Shown here in pieces: positions 1-9,449 of a stretch of DNA of 64,000 nt; position 1 is the stretch's first letter; the number at the start of each line of letters is the position of its first letter. The translations under genes and the position numbers were made by a program. Origin of the DNA: Haliclona indistincta (Eukaryota > Porifera > Demospongiae > Haplosclerida > Chalinidae); contig OZ024783.1 of NCBI GenBank assembly GCA_964017065.1, positions 9,499,367 through 9,563,366 on the forward strand, written 5' to 3'. Below the pieces are notes generated by a model that ran no database searches, was not told the DNA's origin, and saw nothing but the letters and a program-made list of their open reading frames with translations.

Positions 1-106
1 AAAAATCGGATAACCCAGTTTAGTGTGTTCCCTGAAGAGGTTAATGACAGCAAGAAAACGGTCTAAAAATTGACTAGCAATCACAGAACATTCTATTGAA
101 CCAAAA

Positions 107-946
107 ATGGGAACTGTGGTGTCTTGTCAAGACTATGAAGACTTCTTTACAGCACAGTTAGTAGTAATTGAATTTGTATTTTTCGTAGCCATACTCGTAG
201 TATATATACCATATACTACAAACAAGAAATGGCCATGTGACAATCCATGCCTGATACGATGCAAGAAATGGACCCAACGCATAACTGATGCACTTGTAGA
301 AATCGCATTCGGCAGAATCTTGAAGAAGCATAGCAATCAGGAAGAAAGAAACGTATATAATGTACTCAAATACAAAGCTCTTCCTAACTACACAAATTCA
401 CTGTTTCTTGTTCTTATTTACTTGACCGTTGGTGTATTGGCACAATTTTGGGATGACTTCTTGTTAGAAGAATCTTTTGAGTGCACAACAGATCATTCCA
501 CTTGCTGCTTTGGATACAATCGAAATTCCACTCAATTGTTACCTTTAAATTGCTCTAACACAACTTATTTGAAGAACATCACTAAGATCATCTGCTACAA
601 GTTTGTATTCAAACTAGGCACAGCTACTGGGTCTTCTCTTGGTATATTCACATCCAGTGTTGTGAGCTTATCTGTCATCACTTGGTGTCTTCTAAAAGTT
701 TCAAAAGGAACGGAAACAACAGTATGTCGAGCAGTGTTTACTATAACTATACAATTCTATGCATCACTAGCAGTACTGGCTGCTACAATATTTATGATTG
801 CTTATAAATGGGATTCATACCATGGGTCTAATTTCGGACTAGCATTGAAATTAACAGAGATTTATTTCATAGGTGGTGTATTATTTTGGTATACCATCAT
901 CTTCCCTTGGCGAAAATTTGAAAAGATACTAAACACAAGATTATAA
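107..946 (+). CDS. Five-TM membrane protein with Cys-rich loop, family copy A1
   Basis: Single-exon 279-residue protein of a family repeated along this window; I do not recognise a named function. Predicted helices lie at about 15-36, 96-115, 171-197, 208-232 and 246-266. Between helices 1 and 2 is a charged segment with KKH...ERNVYNVLKYKA (73-91). After helix 2 come QFWDDFLLEES (113-123) and a loop with about five Cys and several N-glycosylation sequons (NST, NCS, NTT, NIT), ending ICYKFVFKLGTATGS (162-176). LLKVSKG follows helix 3 and FPWRKFEKI closes helix 5. All these motifs recur in A2, A3, A4, A6 and A7. The start MGTVVSCQDY matches the MGTLSSCPDY start of A2. The glycosylated Cys loop suggests a plasma-membrane protein with that loop outside. 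That localisation is inference. Confidence 0.85.
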   Translation: MGTVVSCQDYEDFFTAQLVVIEFVFFVAILVVYIPYTTNKKWPCDNPCLIRCKKWTQRITDALVEIAFGRILKKHSNQEERNVYNVLKYKALPNYTNSLFLVLIYLTVGVLAQFWDDFLLEESFECTTDHSTCCFGYNRNSTQLLPLNCSNTTYLKNITKIICYKFVFKLGTATGSSLGIFTSSVVSLSVITWCLLKVSKGTETTVCRAVFTITIQFYASLAVLAATIFMIAYKWDSYHGSNFGLALKLTEIYFIGGVLFWYTIIFPWRKFEKILNTRL

Positions 947-1175
947 ACAGCACGATACTCTTCAACAAACTCTAGATGAACATGTAACAGTGAATTGTGT
1001 GTATTAAATAATTTTGAATGAACAAGTCTATTCATGCAGATATCATGAAAATGTTTGTGCGTGTGCATAGTACACATAATAGTGATAAGAGATGAGTACT
1101 CACAATAATTATGCATACAGTATAGTATGGTCCGTTCACTAAAGGCATTATATAGTACTACACTAAAGCAATGAA

Positions 1176-1707
1176 GCACCAAAGGTGAAGATGCCTTGGT
1201 GGAATGATACTATTTCACATACAAAGTAAACTGCAGCTGTTATACCTTTCTGTACAGCAATCACAATGCAGTATAATAGTTAGTTATGCAATCAGAAGCC
1301 AGTCAATGCTGACCACTAATTCAACTGGGCGTGTCTATAATGTTCAGCACAGCACACGAGCGATATAGCAGCCATAGCTTGCTTACATTTAGACATGCGC
1401 TGCTATCCTGTAGTGAAATTCTAATGTATCAGGTTCTAGGCAGTCACCTGTGGATGATTATGTCTACGGAGAACTCTAGATCGCCAGCAACAGCCATCGA
1501 TTGCGAGGTAAGCAAATCACGCCATAAATCGAGAACGAAGCTTCATATACAAGTTTCAAATGTTGAAAAGCGAGATATTATCGAGTTATACTTGCATTGC
1601 TAGTTTCAGGGCTCATCATTCAGTGTGTGCCGCAAAACTGAAGAAGCAGACGGAATGACTGACGAACGAACTACTGTATGCCTCGTGGCTCCGCCCACCG
1701 AGGCATA
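1176..1707 (+). mobile_element. Short non-autonomous repeat, same family as the outer element at 22249-28179
   Basis: The left end GCACCAAAGGTG followed by GATGCCTTGGTGG, and the right end TGCCTCGTGG..CCACCGAGGCATA, match the two ends of the repeat at 22249-28179. Internal blocks match as well (GCAATCAGAAGCCA, GCTGCTATCCTGTAGT, TCGCCAGCAAC). The right end forms a hairpin. The left and right ends carry GATGCC-TGGTGG and CCACCGAGGCAT in inverted orientation. No convincing target duplication is visible. The open frame inside it at 1331-1603 is repeat sequence, not a gene. This copy shows the unfilled state (GCACAGCACACG at about 1347-1358) of the site where the 5.1-kb transposon sits in the other copy. 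Confidence 0.7.
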
Positions 1708-1755
1708 ACAACAACATGCTGCTTACCACCTGACAGAATCCACACATCAACTAAC

Positions 1756-1825
1756 AAAGTGAGGAGACTGCGTTACATCACAATGGATATAAAGTGAGGA
1801 GACTGCGTTACATCACAATGGATAT
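1756..1825 (+). repeat. Perfect 35-bp tandem duplication at a start codon
   Basis: Bases 1756-1790 and 1791-1825 are identical (AAAGTGAGGAGACTGCGTTA... to ATGGATAT). The unit contains the start region of a five-TM family copy, so two start codons lie 35 bp apart at 1783 and 1818, in different frames. A recent slippage or unequal-exchange product. Confidence 0.9.
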
Positions 1826-1976
1826 CACAGACTGTGAAAGCTACTCTCACCTACAGGAGAAATCCTTGTTACTAATACATGTCTCTATTTGGTATCATTG
1901 GAGTGGTTGTTATAACATCTACTGCATAAACACCAAAAAATACTCTGCATTATTTTTGAGTAGATATGGTCTATAG
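1818..1976 (+). pseudogene. N-terminal stub of a five-TM family gene
   Basis: The start MDITDC..YSHLQEKSLLL is nearly the same as copy A3 (MDITDC..CYSDLQEKPVTLLL), but after about 20 codons the match continues only in another frame and stops before the first helix is complete. No downstream exons follow before copy A2. It is a dead N-terminal duplicate. Confidence 0.65.
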
Positions 1977-2246
1977 TGAGTATAGTGAAACTTAGATAAG
2001 ACTAGTATGGTAAGAACAAAATAAACAGATATTGTATGAAAACAGATTGTCATTATTTTGTTCACTTGGCTGACCAATAAGTCACCAATCTCTCCTACCG
2101 ACTAAAGATCTTCAAGGTACGTGTATATGTATTGTGAATAGGTTATGCAAGTTAATTTGCAAATGTACAACTAATTCATTTTTTATGTGACGTGTCAATT
2201 AAACACAGTTTATGAATCTCATGTTTTTTTACAGCTCGCTGAGAAA

Positions 2247-3094
2247 ATGGGAACTTTGTCATCTTGTCCAGACTATAGCATCATTGTATGTCAGGCAGTA
2301 CTTCTAATATTGATCATGATCATAGCCACAATCAGTGCCTACATGTATTTAGTACTTATATATGTGCCAATCTGGATCTGTATCAAAAGGTTCAGGGACA
2401 AGATTGATGCAATAATCGAGCGTGTATTTGATAGAATCTTGAATAAACACTGCATTCAAGGAGAAAGAAAGGTTTATGAGGTACTGAAGTACAAAGCTCC
2501 TCGTATCTACAACATTCTGCTGTTTGCTACTTTTGTCGGCTTGATCATCAGTGCAATATCAGAGTTTTGGAATCAATTTTTGTTTAAAAATCTAATATTT
2601 GCACAAATGATAAATACACTTGCTGCTATGACGCCAACCAAGACTACCCTCAACGCTTAGATTGCTCCAACTCAAGTTATCTGAAGACAAATAACGTCAC
2701 TTCGATTATTTGCTACAAGTTTGCATTCAGACTAGGCAGAGCCACTGGGTCAACACTTGGCTTGGTAACATCTTGTGTTCTGGGCTTACTCATCATCACT
2801 TGGTGTCTCCTTAAAATTTCGAAAGGAACAAGAGCAACAATGTGGCGAGGGGTGCTTACTATAATGTTCCAAATCTATGTGTTACTGCTAGTAGTCGTGG
2901 TTACATGGTTAATACTTCACTATAGAATTACATCACATGGTGGCGCTATATATGGAGTACTAGGTAATAATATAATGATTGGTTTTGTGAGTGTCGTCCT
3001 ATGCAACTATATCGTCTTTCTTCCTTGGTGGAAATTTGAAAAGATACGGAAAAATCAAGATTACAAAAACATACAGAATGATACTGATCCATGA
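2247..3094 (+). pseudogene. Five-TM family copy A2, single-base frameshift
   Basis: Starts MGTLSSCPDYSIIV at 2247, as in A1; an in-frame ATG at 2187 lies upstream of a good splice acceptor (a T run, then ACAG, ending at 2234), so 2247 is preferred. The family order is complete: helix 1, KH...ERKVYEVLKYKAPR, helix 2, then a break in the A-run at about 2588 (TTTAAAAATCT where relatives encode an acidic residue plus Ser). One missing base shifts the frame to a stop at 2658-2660. The shifted frame carries on the family sequence through the Cys loop (TCCYD, LDCSNSSYLK, ICYKFAFRLGRATGS) and into 2762-3094 with LLKISKG and LPWWKFEKI. Everything but the one indel looks functional, so an assembly error is also possible. 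Confidence 0.75.
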
Positions 3095-3389
3095 ACTATT
3101 AGATGAAATAGCACAGTACATTGTGTGTGTGTGCATTCATATTGCTGTTAATAATTATTGTTGATTTAGGACATTTTGAAAATAATGTCTAAGAAATGTT
3201 TATGATGTTATGTATACAGTAGTACTACACATAATACGTGATACAATGTGAGTACTAGAGTTACCCATACAATGAGTGGTCTGTCAACTAAAAAGGCATT
3301 TATTGATAAGCTGAAATAACTACTATATGACACTTGCTGGCAGTCTCACTACACATCACGTGTTGAAGCAGTGCTACACTATAAGCTAG

Positions 3390-4232
3390 ATGGACATCAC
3401 AGACTGTCAAACGCTTACCTGCTACTCTGACCTACAGGAGAAGCCAGTAACACTCTTGCTAACAATATTTGGATGCATTGGTGTAGTTATTGCACCATTC
3501 TTACTATACGACGGAGGACAAACCAAATTCATCAAGTTAGCAAAATTCCATCGTCTCTTCACCAGATATGTGACTGAACCAGCAATGGAACACTTCTTCA
3601 GCAGTATCCTGAAAAAGCACATTGATGAAAATGGTGAAAAGGTGTATATAGTACTGAACTATAAAGCCCCTCGTGAATACACAGTTCAGTTGTTCATGTA
3701 CACGATTCAGCTAACAGGACTTGCATTAGCTCAGTTTTGGGATGACTTCCTACTCGAAGAATCTTACACATGTAGCCCTAATCCAAGCATTGCCTGTTTT
3801 CGAACACTTACACATCCTGACCTATACAACCAACGCCTAAACTGCTCTGACACAAACTATTTGAGAGAGAACAACATCACTTCCGTCATCTGTTACAGGT
3901 TCGTGCTCAACCTAGCCACAGCCACTGGGTCAGCTCTCGGCTTAGTAACAACCACCGCTTTGATTGTCTACATCATTGCCCTGCTTCTTCTCAAAGTTTC
4001 TAAAGGAATACGCAAGAAATGGTGGAGCTATCTCACCACAATACTGATACAGATTATTCTAGTGATAGTAACCATCACACTGACTGTATTCCTGTGCATC
4101 TATCACGCAAAAATATCCTCCACCTCTCTGTCAGAGTTTAATGTCATCACAAAGGACTGCATCATGGGTTTTATTATAACAACAAGCATATACAGGTTTC
4201 CATGGTACCACTTTATTAGGGAGGCACGGTAG
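3390..4232 (+). CDS. Five-TM membrane protein, family copy A3
   Basis: Intact 280-residue member. The N-terminus MDITDCQTLTCYSDLQEK is followed by helix 1 (about 25-45), KKHIDENGEKVYIVLNYKAPREY (about 73-95), helix 2, QFWDDFLLEESYTC, a Cys loop with LNCSDTNYL and ICYRFVLNLATATGS, helix 3 ending LLLKVSKG, helix 4 and helix 5 ending FPWYHF. The last residues and the stop codon (IREAR, stop) are read from TTAGGGAGGCACGGTAG, which is the end hairpin of the repetitive element at 4218-5473. The native C-terminus has therefore been replaced by element sequence. Direct neighbour of A2, same strand, about 300 bp apart. Function unknown. Confidence 0.85.
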   Translation: MDITDCQTLTCYSDLQEKPVTLLLTIFGCIGVVIAPFLLYDGGQTKFIKLAKFHRLFTRYVTEPAMEHFFSSILKKHIDENGEKVYIVLNYKAPREYTVQLFMYTIQLTGLALAQFWDDFLLEESYTCSPNPSIACFRTLTHPDLYNQRLNCSDTNYLRENNITSVICYRFVLNLATATGSALGLVTTTALIVYIIALLLLKVSKGIRKKWWSYLTTILIQIILVIVTITLTVFLCIYHAKISSTSLSEFNVITKDCIMGFIITTSIYRFPWYHFIREAR

Positions 4233-5473
4233 TGCCTCCCTATGTAGGGTTGAACGAGAAAACAAGATGGCGGCTACATACAATGTATTAGCGTTCAAAC
4301 GCTGATATTTCGCCTGGTCATGAATTGTATACGTCAAAAGACACTTAAATCTGCTCTCTGGCGTTGCCCCATCTTACAGTAGCAAGGAGATTGCTCGAAG
4401 TTGTTACTAAAGTGACGAACCTGGAAACGGTGAAAATCGTGTTTCGTCATCTTCGTTTTCTTCTTTCTTCTTTCTTTCTTTCTTTCTTTCTTCAGCGCGC
4501 CTAGCGCCTTTACGCGAGCAATGCCGAGACCAAAACACCCATGAACAGTCATGAAATTCTCCCGGCAGGTGCCTTTTGAACTTAGTTTTTAGCGAAACGT
4601 CGATATAAATTCCGCGATTTCTCGATCGTGATCCATTGTCAGCTAAGTGTTAGACGCCATTGATGTGATTGCGCAATACGCACGTGACCAAGCAGTGGTT
4701 AGCGCACGTGACCAAGCACTAGCTTGAATATTGCCGCGCGCCCTATGGATCACGGAGAACACATTCATGTACATGTATTTGTCTGGAGTCTTCGAAGAAC
4801 GGTAAGCTCGTATAGGATCACCATTCTGCGTTTGCCAGATAATTACAACCGCCGTACATGTCTACAAACAATTGTGGGCGGGGCTCGTATCCACTGCATG
4901 CATGTGTAGGCGAGCTGATATGTACAGCATAACAATTATTATTAGCTACAAATTTAAAATTCTTAGTAATAAAGAAAAGCCACCAACAACAGGAAAACTA
5001 AACCATTGGTGGAAACAAAGACAGCTCAGTACGTGCATGATATTGAACTGCACTTCGCTGAAAAAGAAAAAAAGGACACAAACAAGAAAATTAAAAAGAT
5101 TTCTATCGAAATCAAAAGGATGTAGGGTTGTGAAATCTACCACTGGTCCACAATGTAAACTAACAAGGAACAAGCATGGAATGGTAACACGATTGACTTG
5201 CTAACAGACCATAGATCCCTACATCAGTGGCTGCTGTGGTTGGTTATAGCTAGTTCAGCTAGTTGCTGTTGACTGACACCTAACATGCATTCAGCTTGTG
5301 ACAAAACATTGATCTTATGTACAGCCACTGATGTAGGGATCTATGGTCTGTTAGCAAGTCAATCGTGTTACCATTCCATGCTTGTTCCTTGTTAGTTTAC
5401 ATTGTGGACCAGTGGTAGATTTCACAACCCTACATCCTTTTGATTTCGATAGAAATCTTTTTAATTTTCTTGT
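4218..5473 (+). mobile_element. 1.25-kb fold-back element, + strand copy
   Basis: Begins with a 10-bp-stem hairpin (AGGGAGGCAC GGTA GTGCCTCCCT, 4218-4241) followed by ATGTAGGGTTGAACG. It ends in a 152-bp inverted repeat. The same sequence recurs in reverse orientation at about 20585-21802, including the CTTT/TTCT microsatellite (about 4460-4493 here) and the inverted repeat. No coding capacity stands out; the open frames at 4724-5204 are not conserved as protein in the other copy. Confidence 0.7.
5082..5473. repeat. 152-bp inverted repeat (fold-back) with 88-bp loop
   Basis: The left arm 5082-5233 and right arm 5322-5473 are reverse complements over essentially their full 152 bp (for example GATGTAGGGTTGTGAAATC and GATTTCACAACCCTACATC). 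Open frames read from the two arms encode the same peptide and are not genes. Confidence 0.9.
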
Positions 5474-6565
5474 AAAGATAGAAAATGACAATGAGATAGT
5501 TAAATATGAAACTATATAACTGTAAATGAACAGAACTATCGATATCATTTATTTTGTGTTGCTGAACATCCTACAAGTAATTTTTATGCACACATGTGAA
5601 TATTGCAGTTTGGAATTGTGATTAAAGTTCAAATACCGTAAAATTAATTTTCATGGTGTTAATAATAATCAATAAATTTTGCATTTTCTGGGTGTTGTCC
5701 TGTATAAAGTGATTGGCTAAAATTGGTAAATTTCGCAATCAAACAGCACTTGCAAAATTCATGAAAATTAAGCTACCACAAAATTTTCTACGTTTACGGC
5801 ACAGTTTGTAATTATTGTTTGTGTATCACAGTTTGTATCTGTATCTAGGACTTTGTATATTTAAAGTAAAGGATTTCATAACTAATTTTAATGCATAACT
5901 AACGTTTGATAACTCTCTTCTGCACAACAAGTGAGAAAGTAAACTCAAGAATTTTAATGATATTCATATGCACCCGCCCCTTAACAGAAGAGTATGAAGA
6001 TTTACTTCAAAAAGATAAAAATTGGTTGATTTGCACACTGCAGACATTCCACAATTTCATGATCAAATTGACTGAGTCATCCTACAATCTCAGTATGTGA
6101 ATACTCATAGCATAACATGAGGATGTTTTTATACTTAAACTATGATATGAATAATTCTCTTTGATGTAATGAGGTATCCAAATTCGCGTATTGACCTGTG
6201 CGTGGGCGGGTGTAAAAAACATGGCGTCATCGCGCACTAGGCAGCAAACTAAGCGCCGTTTATCAGGCTATTTGTATCCTCTGCGCCGTTTCGGGTAGCT
6301 TGCTGGTACAAGAGTGCCATTTTCTCTCCAGGTAAGTCGAAATCATAGTTTAAACCGGTTATAAACCTCGGTTTTCGGTGCATATGTGAATTTGGATTCC
6401 TCGGGCTTCGCCCTCGGTATCCAAATTCCCATATACACCTCTACCTCGGTTTATAACCTACATTTATAATAACACAATACAAGACAACATAAACAATAAT
6501 TGTCAGTGGTAGTAGATAAAATCCCTGTGTTTTGATGATTATCTCAGTTCCTATATAGTAGCAAA
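5474..6565. other. Intergenic stretch with small inverted-repeat elements, no gene seen
   Basis: Contains a possible MITE at about 5636-5799 (ends CCGTAAAATT and TTTACGG, imperfect). At about 6170-6460 there is a palindromic block (TATCCAAATTC...GAATTTGGAT, CCTCGGTTTATAACC), part of which recurs inverted at about 47381-47470. No coding region is convincing. Confidence 0.5.
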
Positions 6566-6660
6566 ATGGGATCTTTACTGACAATCCCGTGTCTAGACTA
6601 TGCTCGCTTCTTGTTATTCGAGGGATGGTGTTTAGCGGCTGTTCTAAACATACCCACGCA
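6566..6660 (+). pseudogene. N-terminal stub of a five-TM family gene
   Basis: MGSLLTIPCLDYARFLLFEG resembles the MGTLSSCPDY and MGSILPSFCSMEY starts of A2 and A4 and runs into the beginning of a hydrophobic helix (WCLAAVLN). It is then replaced by repeat sequence and the hairpin at 6691-6749. Nothing of the rest of the protein follows. Confidence 0.5.
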
Positions 6661-6690
6661 AATCCCACCGCCCTCAATGCCCACGCAAAT

Positions 6691-6749
6691 CATAGACTCT
6701 AACCGTGAACTGCCCCACATGCGTGGGCAATTCGCGGTTAGAGTCTATG
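6691..6749. repeat. Imperfect hairpin, about 25-bp arms
   Basis: CATAGACTCTAACCG...CGGTTAGAGTCTATG pair as inverted arms around a TGCCCCACATGCGTGGGCA core. Confidence 0.8.
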
Positions 6750-7320
6750 GTAGTGATCTGGGAAGCAGTTGTAAAATGGAGTGCCAAATTTTAGCCAGAA
6801 TGTAAGCAAGTAATCGCTTTAACTAGGTTAATGCAGTTGTACAATCGTAGGCGTACAACTAGTACAATCGTAGGCGTACAAGTTGTACAATCGTAGGCGT
6901 ACAACTAGGGCAGTGGACTATAAACTTGGCTGAGAGTTTGTTTGTTTGTAAGTTATGGGTCGAAATGTCGTGAAAAGGCTGTGAAATGGCGAGCGTTTCA
7001 AGACTATTTTGCGTTTTACTCAGAGCCAGTCGCCCAGACGTCCAAGTTAATAGTCTACTGCCCTCCGGAGGATGCTAACCCATCAGTAGACGATGGACTC
7101 TGTAGCGACACTGTTACAGCGCGCGAAAAGTGGCACGCCGTTTTGCAGTTTACTATCTCTCCAATTGTGCCTGCTGTCACCGAGTTGCGTAGTACCCAGC
7201 GTTGAATATAGCTCAAGAGAGAAAGAACAGTGTTTAGCGTCTTCATTGATGGCCTTCACAGCACTCAAGCGCGTTCATATTTTGCACAGTGCATAAAAAC
7301 ATTTTTGTGAATATTAATTA
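6750..7320. other. No gene seen
   Basis: Holds a short tandem array at about 6837-6908 (three copies of GTACAATCGTAGGCGTACAA, about 26 bp apart). Short overlapping open frames on both strands lack any recognisable feature. Confidence 0.4.
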
Positions 7321-7960
7321 GGCGAACTGTTACCCGTCACCTTAACCCTTTAAGCCCTAATGACGCAATTTGGCGTCATACATACTTCAGACAGCATAAC
7401 TTTATGAAAAAGTGCTAAAATATCCCAAAATTAAGCCAAATTGAAGAATACAAGTAACCACAAAAAAATTGATCGGTTTTCGGTGCGCCTCCTGCGCTAA
7501 AAGTAATGGCTTCGGCATTTCTATGGCTTCAGTGCAAATTTCACAACCTTTTAGGAAAAACAAAATGGCTGCCAATAAAATTTGGACATTTCATGGCTTC
7601 GGGTGCTCGGAAAACACATTTTTGCGCATTCTCTATGATCTGGGCTACATTTTACATTGACCAAAACCACTGCTATTTACATGTACTTTTCAGTAGCCAG
7701 CCCCAAAGTACTAACTTTGTGCAAAATTTGACGAGGTCGCTGCACTTTATCGGCTTCACTTTCGAAGTGGGAGGGGCATATCGACCGACTTGAGTGTGGG
7801 CAATTGCGGCTACTCACTGGCGTAAAAGGATGCAAATTTGAGACCAGTAGCACAAAAGACACGAGATAGTCACGATAGAAGTGGTTAGCATTTACGAGGT
7901 TAAAATTTCAGCAAGATAATTTAGTAATTAAAGGGTTAAGGGGACGGGTAACAGTTCGCC
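7321..7960. mobile_element. 640-bp element with 33-bp terminal inverted repeats
   Basis: The left end GGCGAACTGTTACCCGTCAC and the right end GACGGGTAACAGTTCGCC are inverted over 33 bp with one mismatch. The interior carries GCGTCATACATA and other AT-rich sequence with no convincing gene. It shares its end sequence with the adjoining palindrome 7936-8655, so the two are related or overlapping fold-back elements. Confidence 0.6.
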
Positions 7961-8655
7961 TCTTTAAATATTCATAAAAAATCATAGTGTTGAGACAAAA
8001 AGCGCTACATAGCTAAGATAAGTTGTATTGAATGCACCATCGACTAATCCTTGTATAAAATAGTCCAGGCCAACAACTGCTACTGTAGAATAAGCCGGAA
8101 TTGCGCCAAAGCCGATCGCTATAAAACTTGATTTTTCTGTGCCAAATTTCTTGACGAGCGTGCTAAAGCAAGAAGCGAAATACTCACCAAACGCTTCTTA
8201 TGGATAAACTCTAGGGCAAGATCTATATTGGAGAGAATAGAAGCATCTTGTTTCCGAAAAATTCCCAATAAATGGCATAAGGAAGACGCTGAAACACGCC
8301 ATTTTAGCCATTTATTGGGAATTTTTCGGAAACAAGATGCTTCTATTCTCTCCAATATAGATCTCGCCCTAGAGTTTATCCATAAGAAGCGTTTGGTGAG
8401 TATTTCGCTTCTTGCTTTAGCACGCTCGTCAAGAAATTTGGCACAGAAAAATCAAGTTTTATAGCGATCGGCTTTGGCGCAATTCCGGCTTATTCTACAG
8501 TAGCAGTTGTTGGCCTGGACTATTTTATACATAGATTAGTCGATGGTGTATTCAATACAACTTATCTTAGCTACGTAGCGCTTTTTGTCTCCACACCATG
8601 ATTTAATATTATTTTATGAATATTTAATGAGGCAAACTGGTAACCGTCCCCTTAA
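7936..8655. mobile_element. 720-bp near-perfect palindrome flanked by TTAA
   Basis: Inverted arms of about 340 bp meet around a 30-base centre at about 8277-8306. The ends read TTAA|GGGGACGG and CCGTCCCC|TTAA, as expected for elements that duplicate TTAA (piggyBac or Kolobok type). A diverged relative lies at 51598-52100. The same peptide is read from both arms (8119-8355 minus and 8228-8464 plus), so these are not two genes. Confidence 0.7.
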
Positions 8656-8667
8656 GAAGTGGCTACG

Positions 8668-8835
8668 ATGGAAACAAAAGTCTGTCCATATTCTTTCGTT
8701 ATCTTCTATTTTGACACACTACTAGGATTGGTGCTTTACTGCTTGCTTACTCTAAGCAGCATAATACTCCCTTGCTTTCTATGCTGCAGAGACACTAAAC
8801 TAGGAAAATGGAAAAAAGTCGAACAAGTCTTTTAA
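8668..8835 (+). pseudogene. N-terminal stub of a five-TM family gene
   Basis: Fifty-five codons from METKVCPYSF, then FDTLLGLVLYCLLTLSSIILP and FLCC, which aligns with the first helix of A6 (FDSVLGLFVYGILVLSSFILP, FLCC). It ends at TAA (8833-8835), and a MITE begins 11 bp later. The rest of the gene is absent. Confidence 0.6.
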
Positions 8836-8845
8836 TAAGATCTTA

Positions 8846-9294
8846 AGGCTCGTCCGCACTACAGAACTGGTTCAATGCGCATTAGCTAAAGATCGGATCA
8901 AAGTGCATCGATCTGCTTACCGCATGTCCGCACTGGTTGCCATTAGATCGACTTGCTGGCGTCGATCGCGTCACGTGACGTAAGCAACAGCTTGCTAAAC
9001 AGCCAGAAAACTGGTCTTACCACATACCATTGCTAGTCTGTGTGTTTCACGCCCTTTCTTCGCCCGAGTGTGCACCAGGGTTTTCTTCTTTAGCACTGTA
9101 CTAGCCGCATGTCATGTGTTCGAGACCACACCCACATCCAATCCAGTTTCAAGTCACTTCAACGCACCTCCGTAGGTGCATTGGGGCGAATTCGCATTGA
9201 TTCACATAGATTCAGTTTTGCAAAATTGACGTGAGGATTAAACTGGTTTCAAATGCGCATTGAACCGCTTTAGAACCCTAGTGCGGACGAGCCT
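8846..9294. mobile_element. 449-bp Harbinger-like MITE with TTA target duplication
   Basis: The ends AGGCTCGTCCGCACTA and TAGTGCGGACGAGCCT are perfect 16-bp inverted repeats, flanked by TTA at 8843-8845 and 9295-9297. A GGCTCGTCCGCACT-like end with a TTA/TAA duplication is typical of PIF/Harbinger-derived MITEs. No coding capacity. Confidence 0.8.
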
Positions 9295-9449
9295 TTAGTT
9301 TTCCCTACACATACTGGAAGAGACAACACAGGAAGTTATGTATTACAAGTCACATGTTGATTCTTAGCATTTTTGGGTGATGAGTCATTTTTGGCTGTGT
9401 ATATAATATCAAACTCTTGGCAAATACTCATAAGCGTCACTAAACAAAA

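Noticed and set aside
4334..5204. Several short frames inside the fold-back element
   Set aside because: The other copy of the element (20585-21802) does not keep them as protein; one is driven by a microsatellite.
8119..8464. Two 78-residue open frames on opposite strands
   Set aside because: The two arms of a palindrome give the same peptide; not independent genes.
9100..9140. tRNA-like GTTCGAGAC motif
   Set aside because: No matching acceptor, D or anticodon stems; it lies inside the Harbinger-like MITE.
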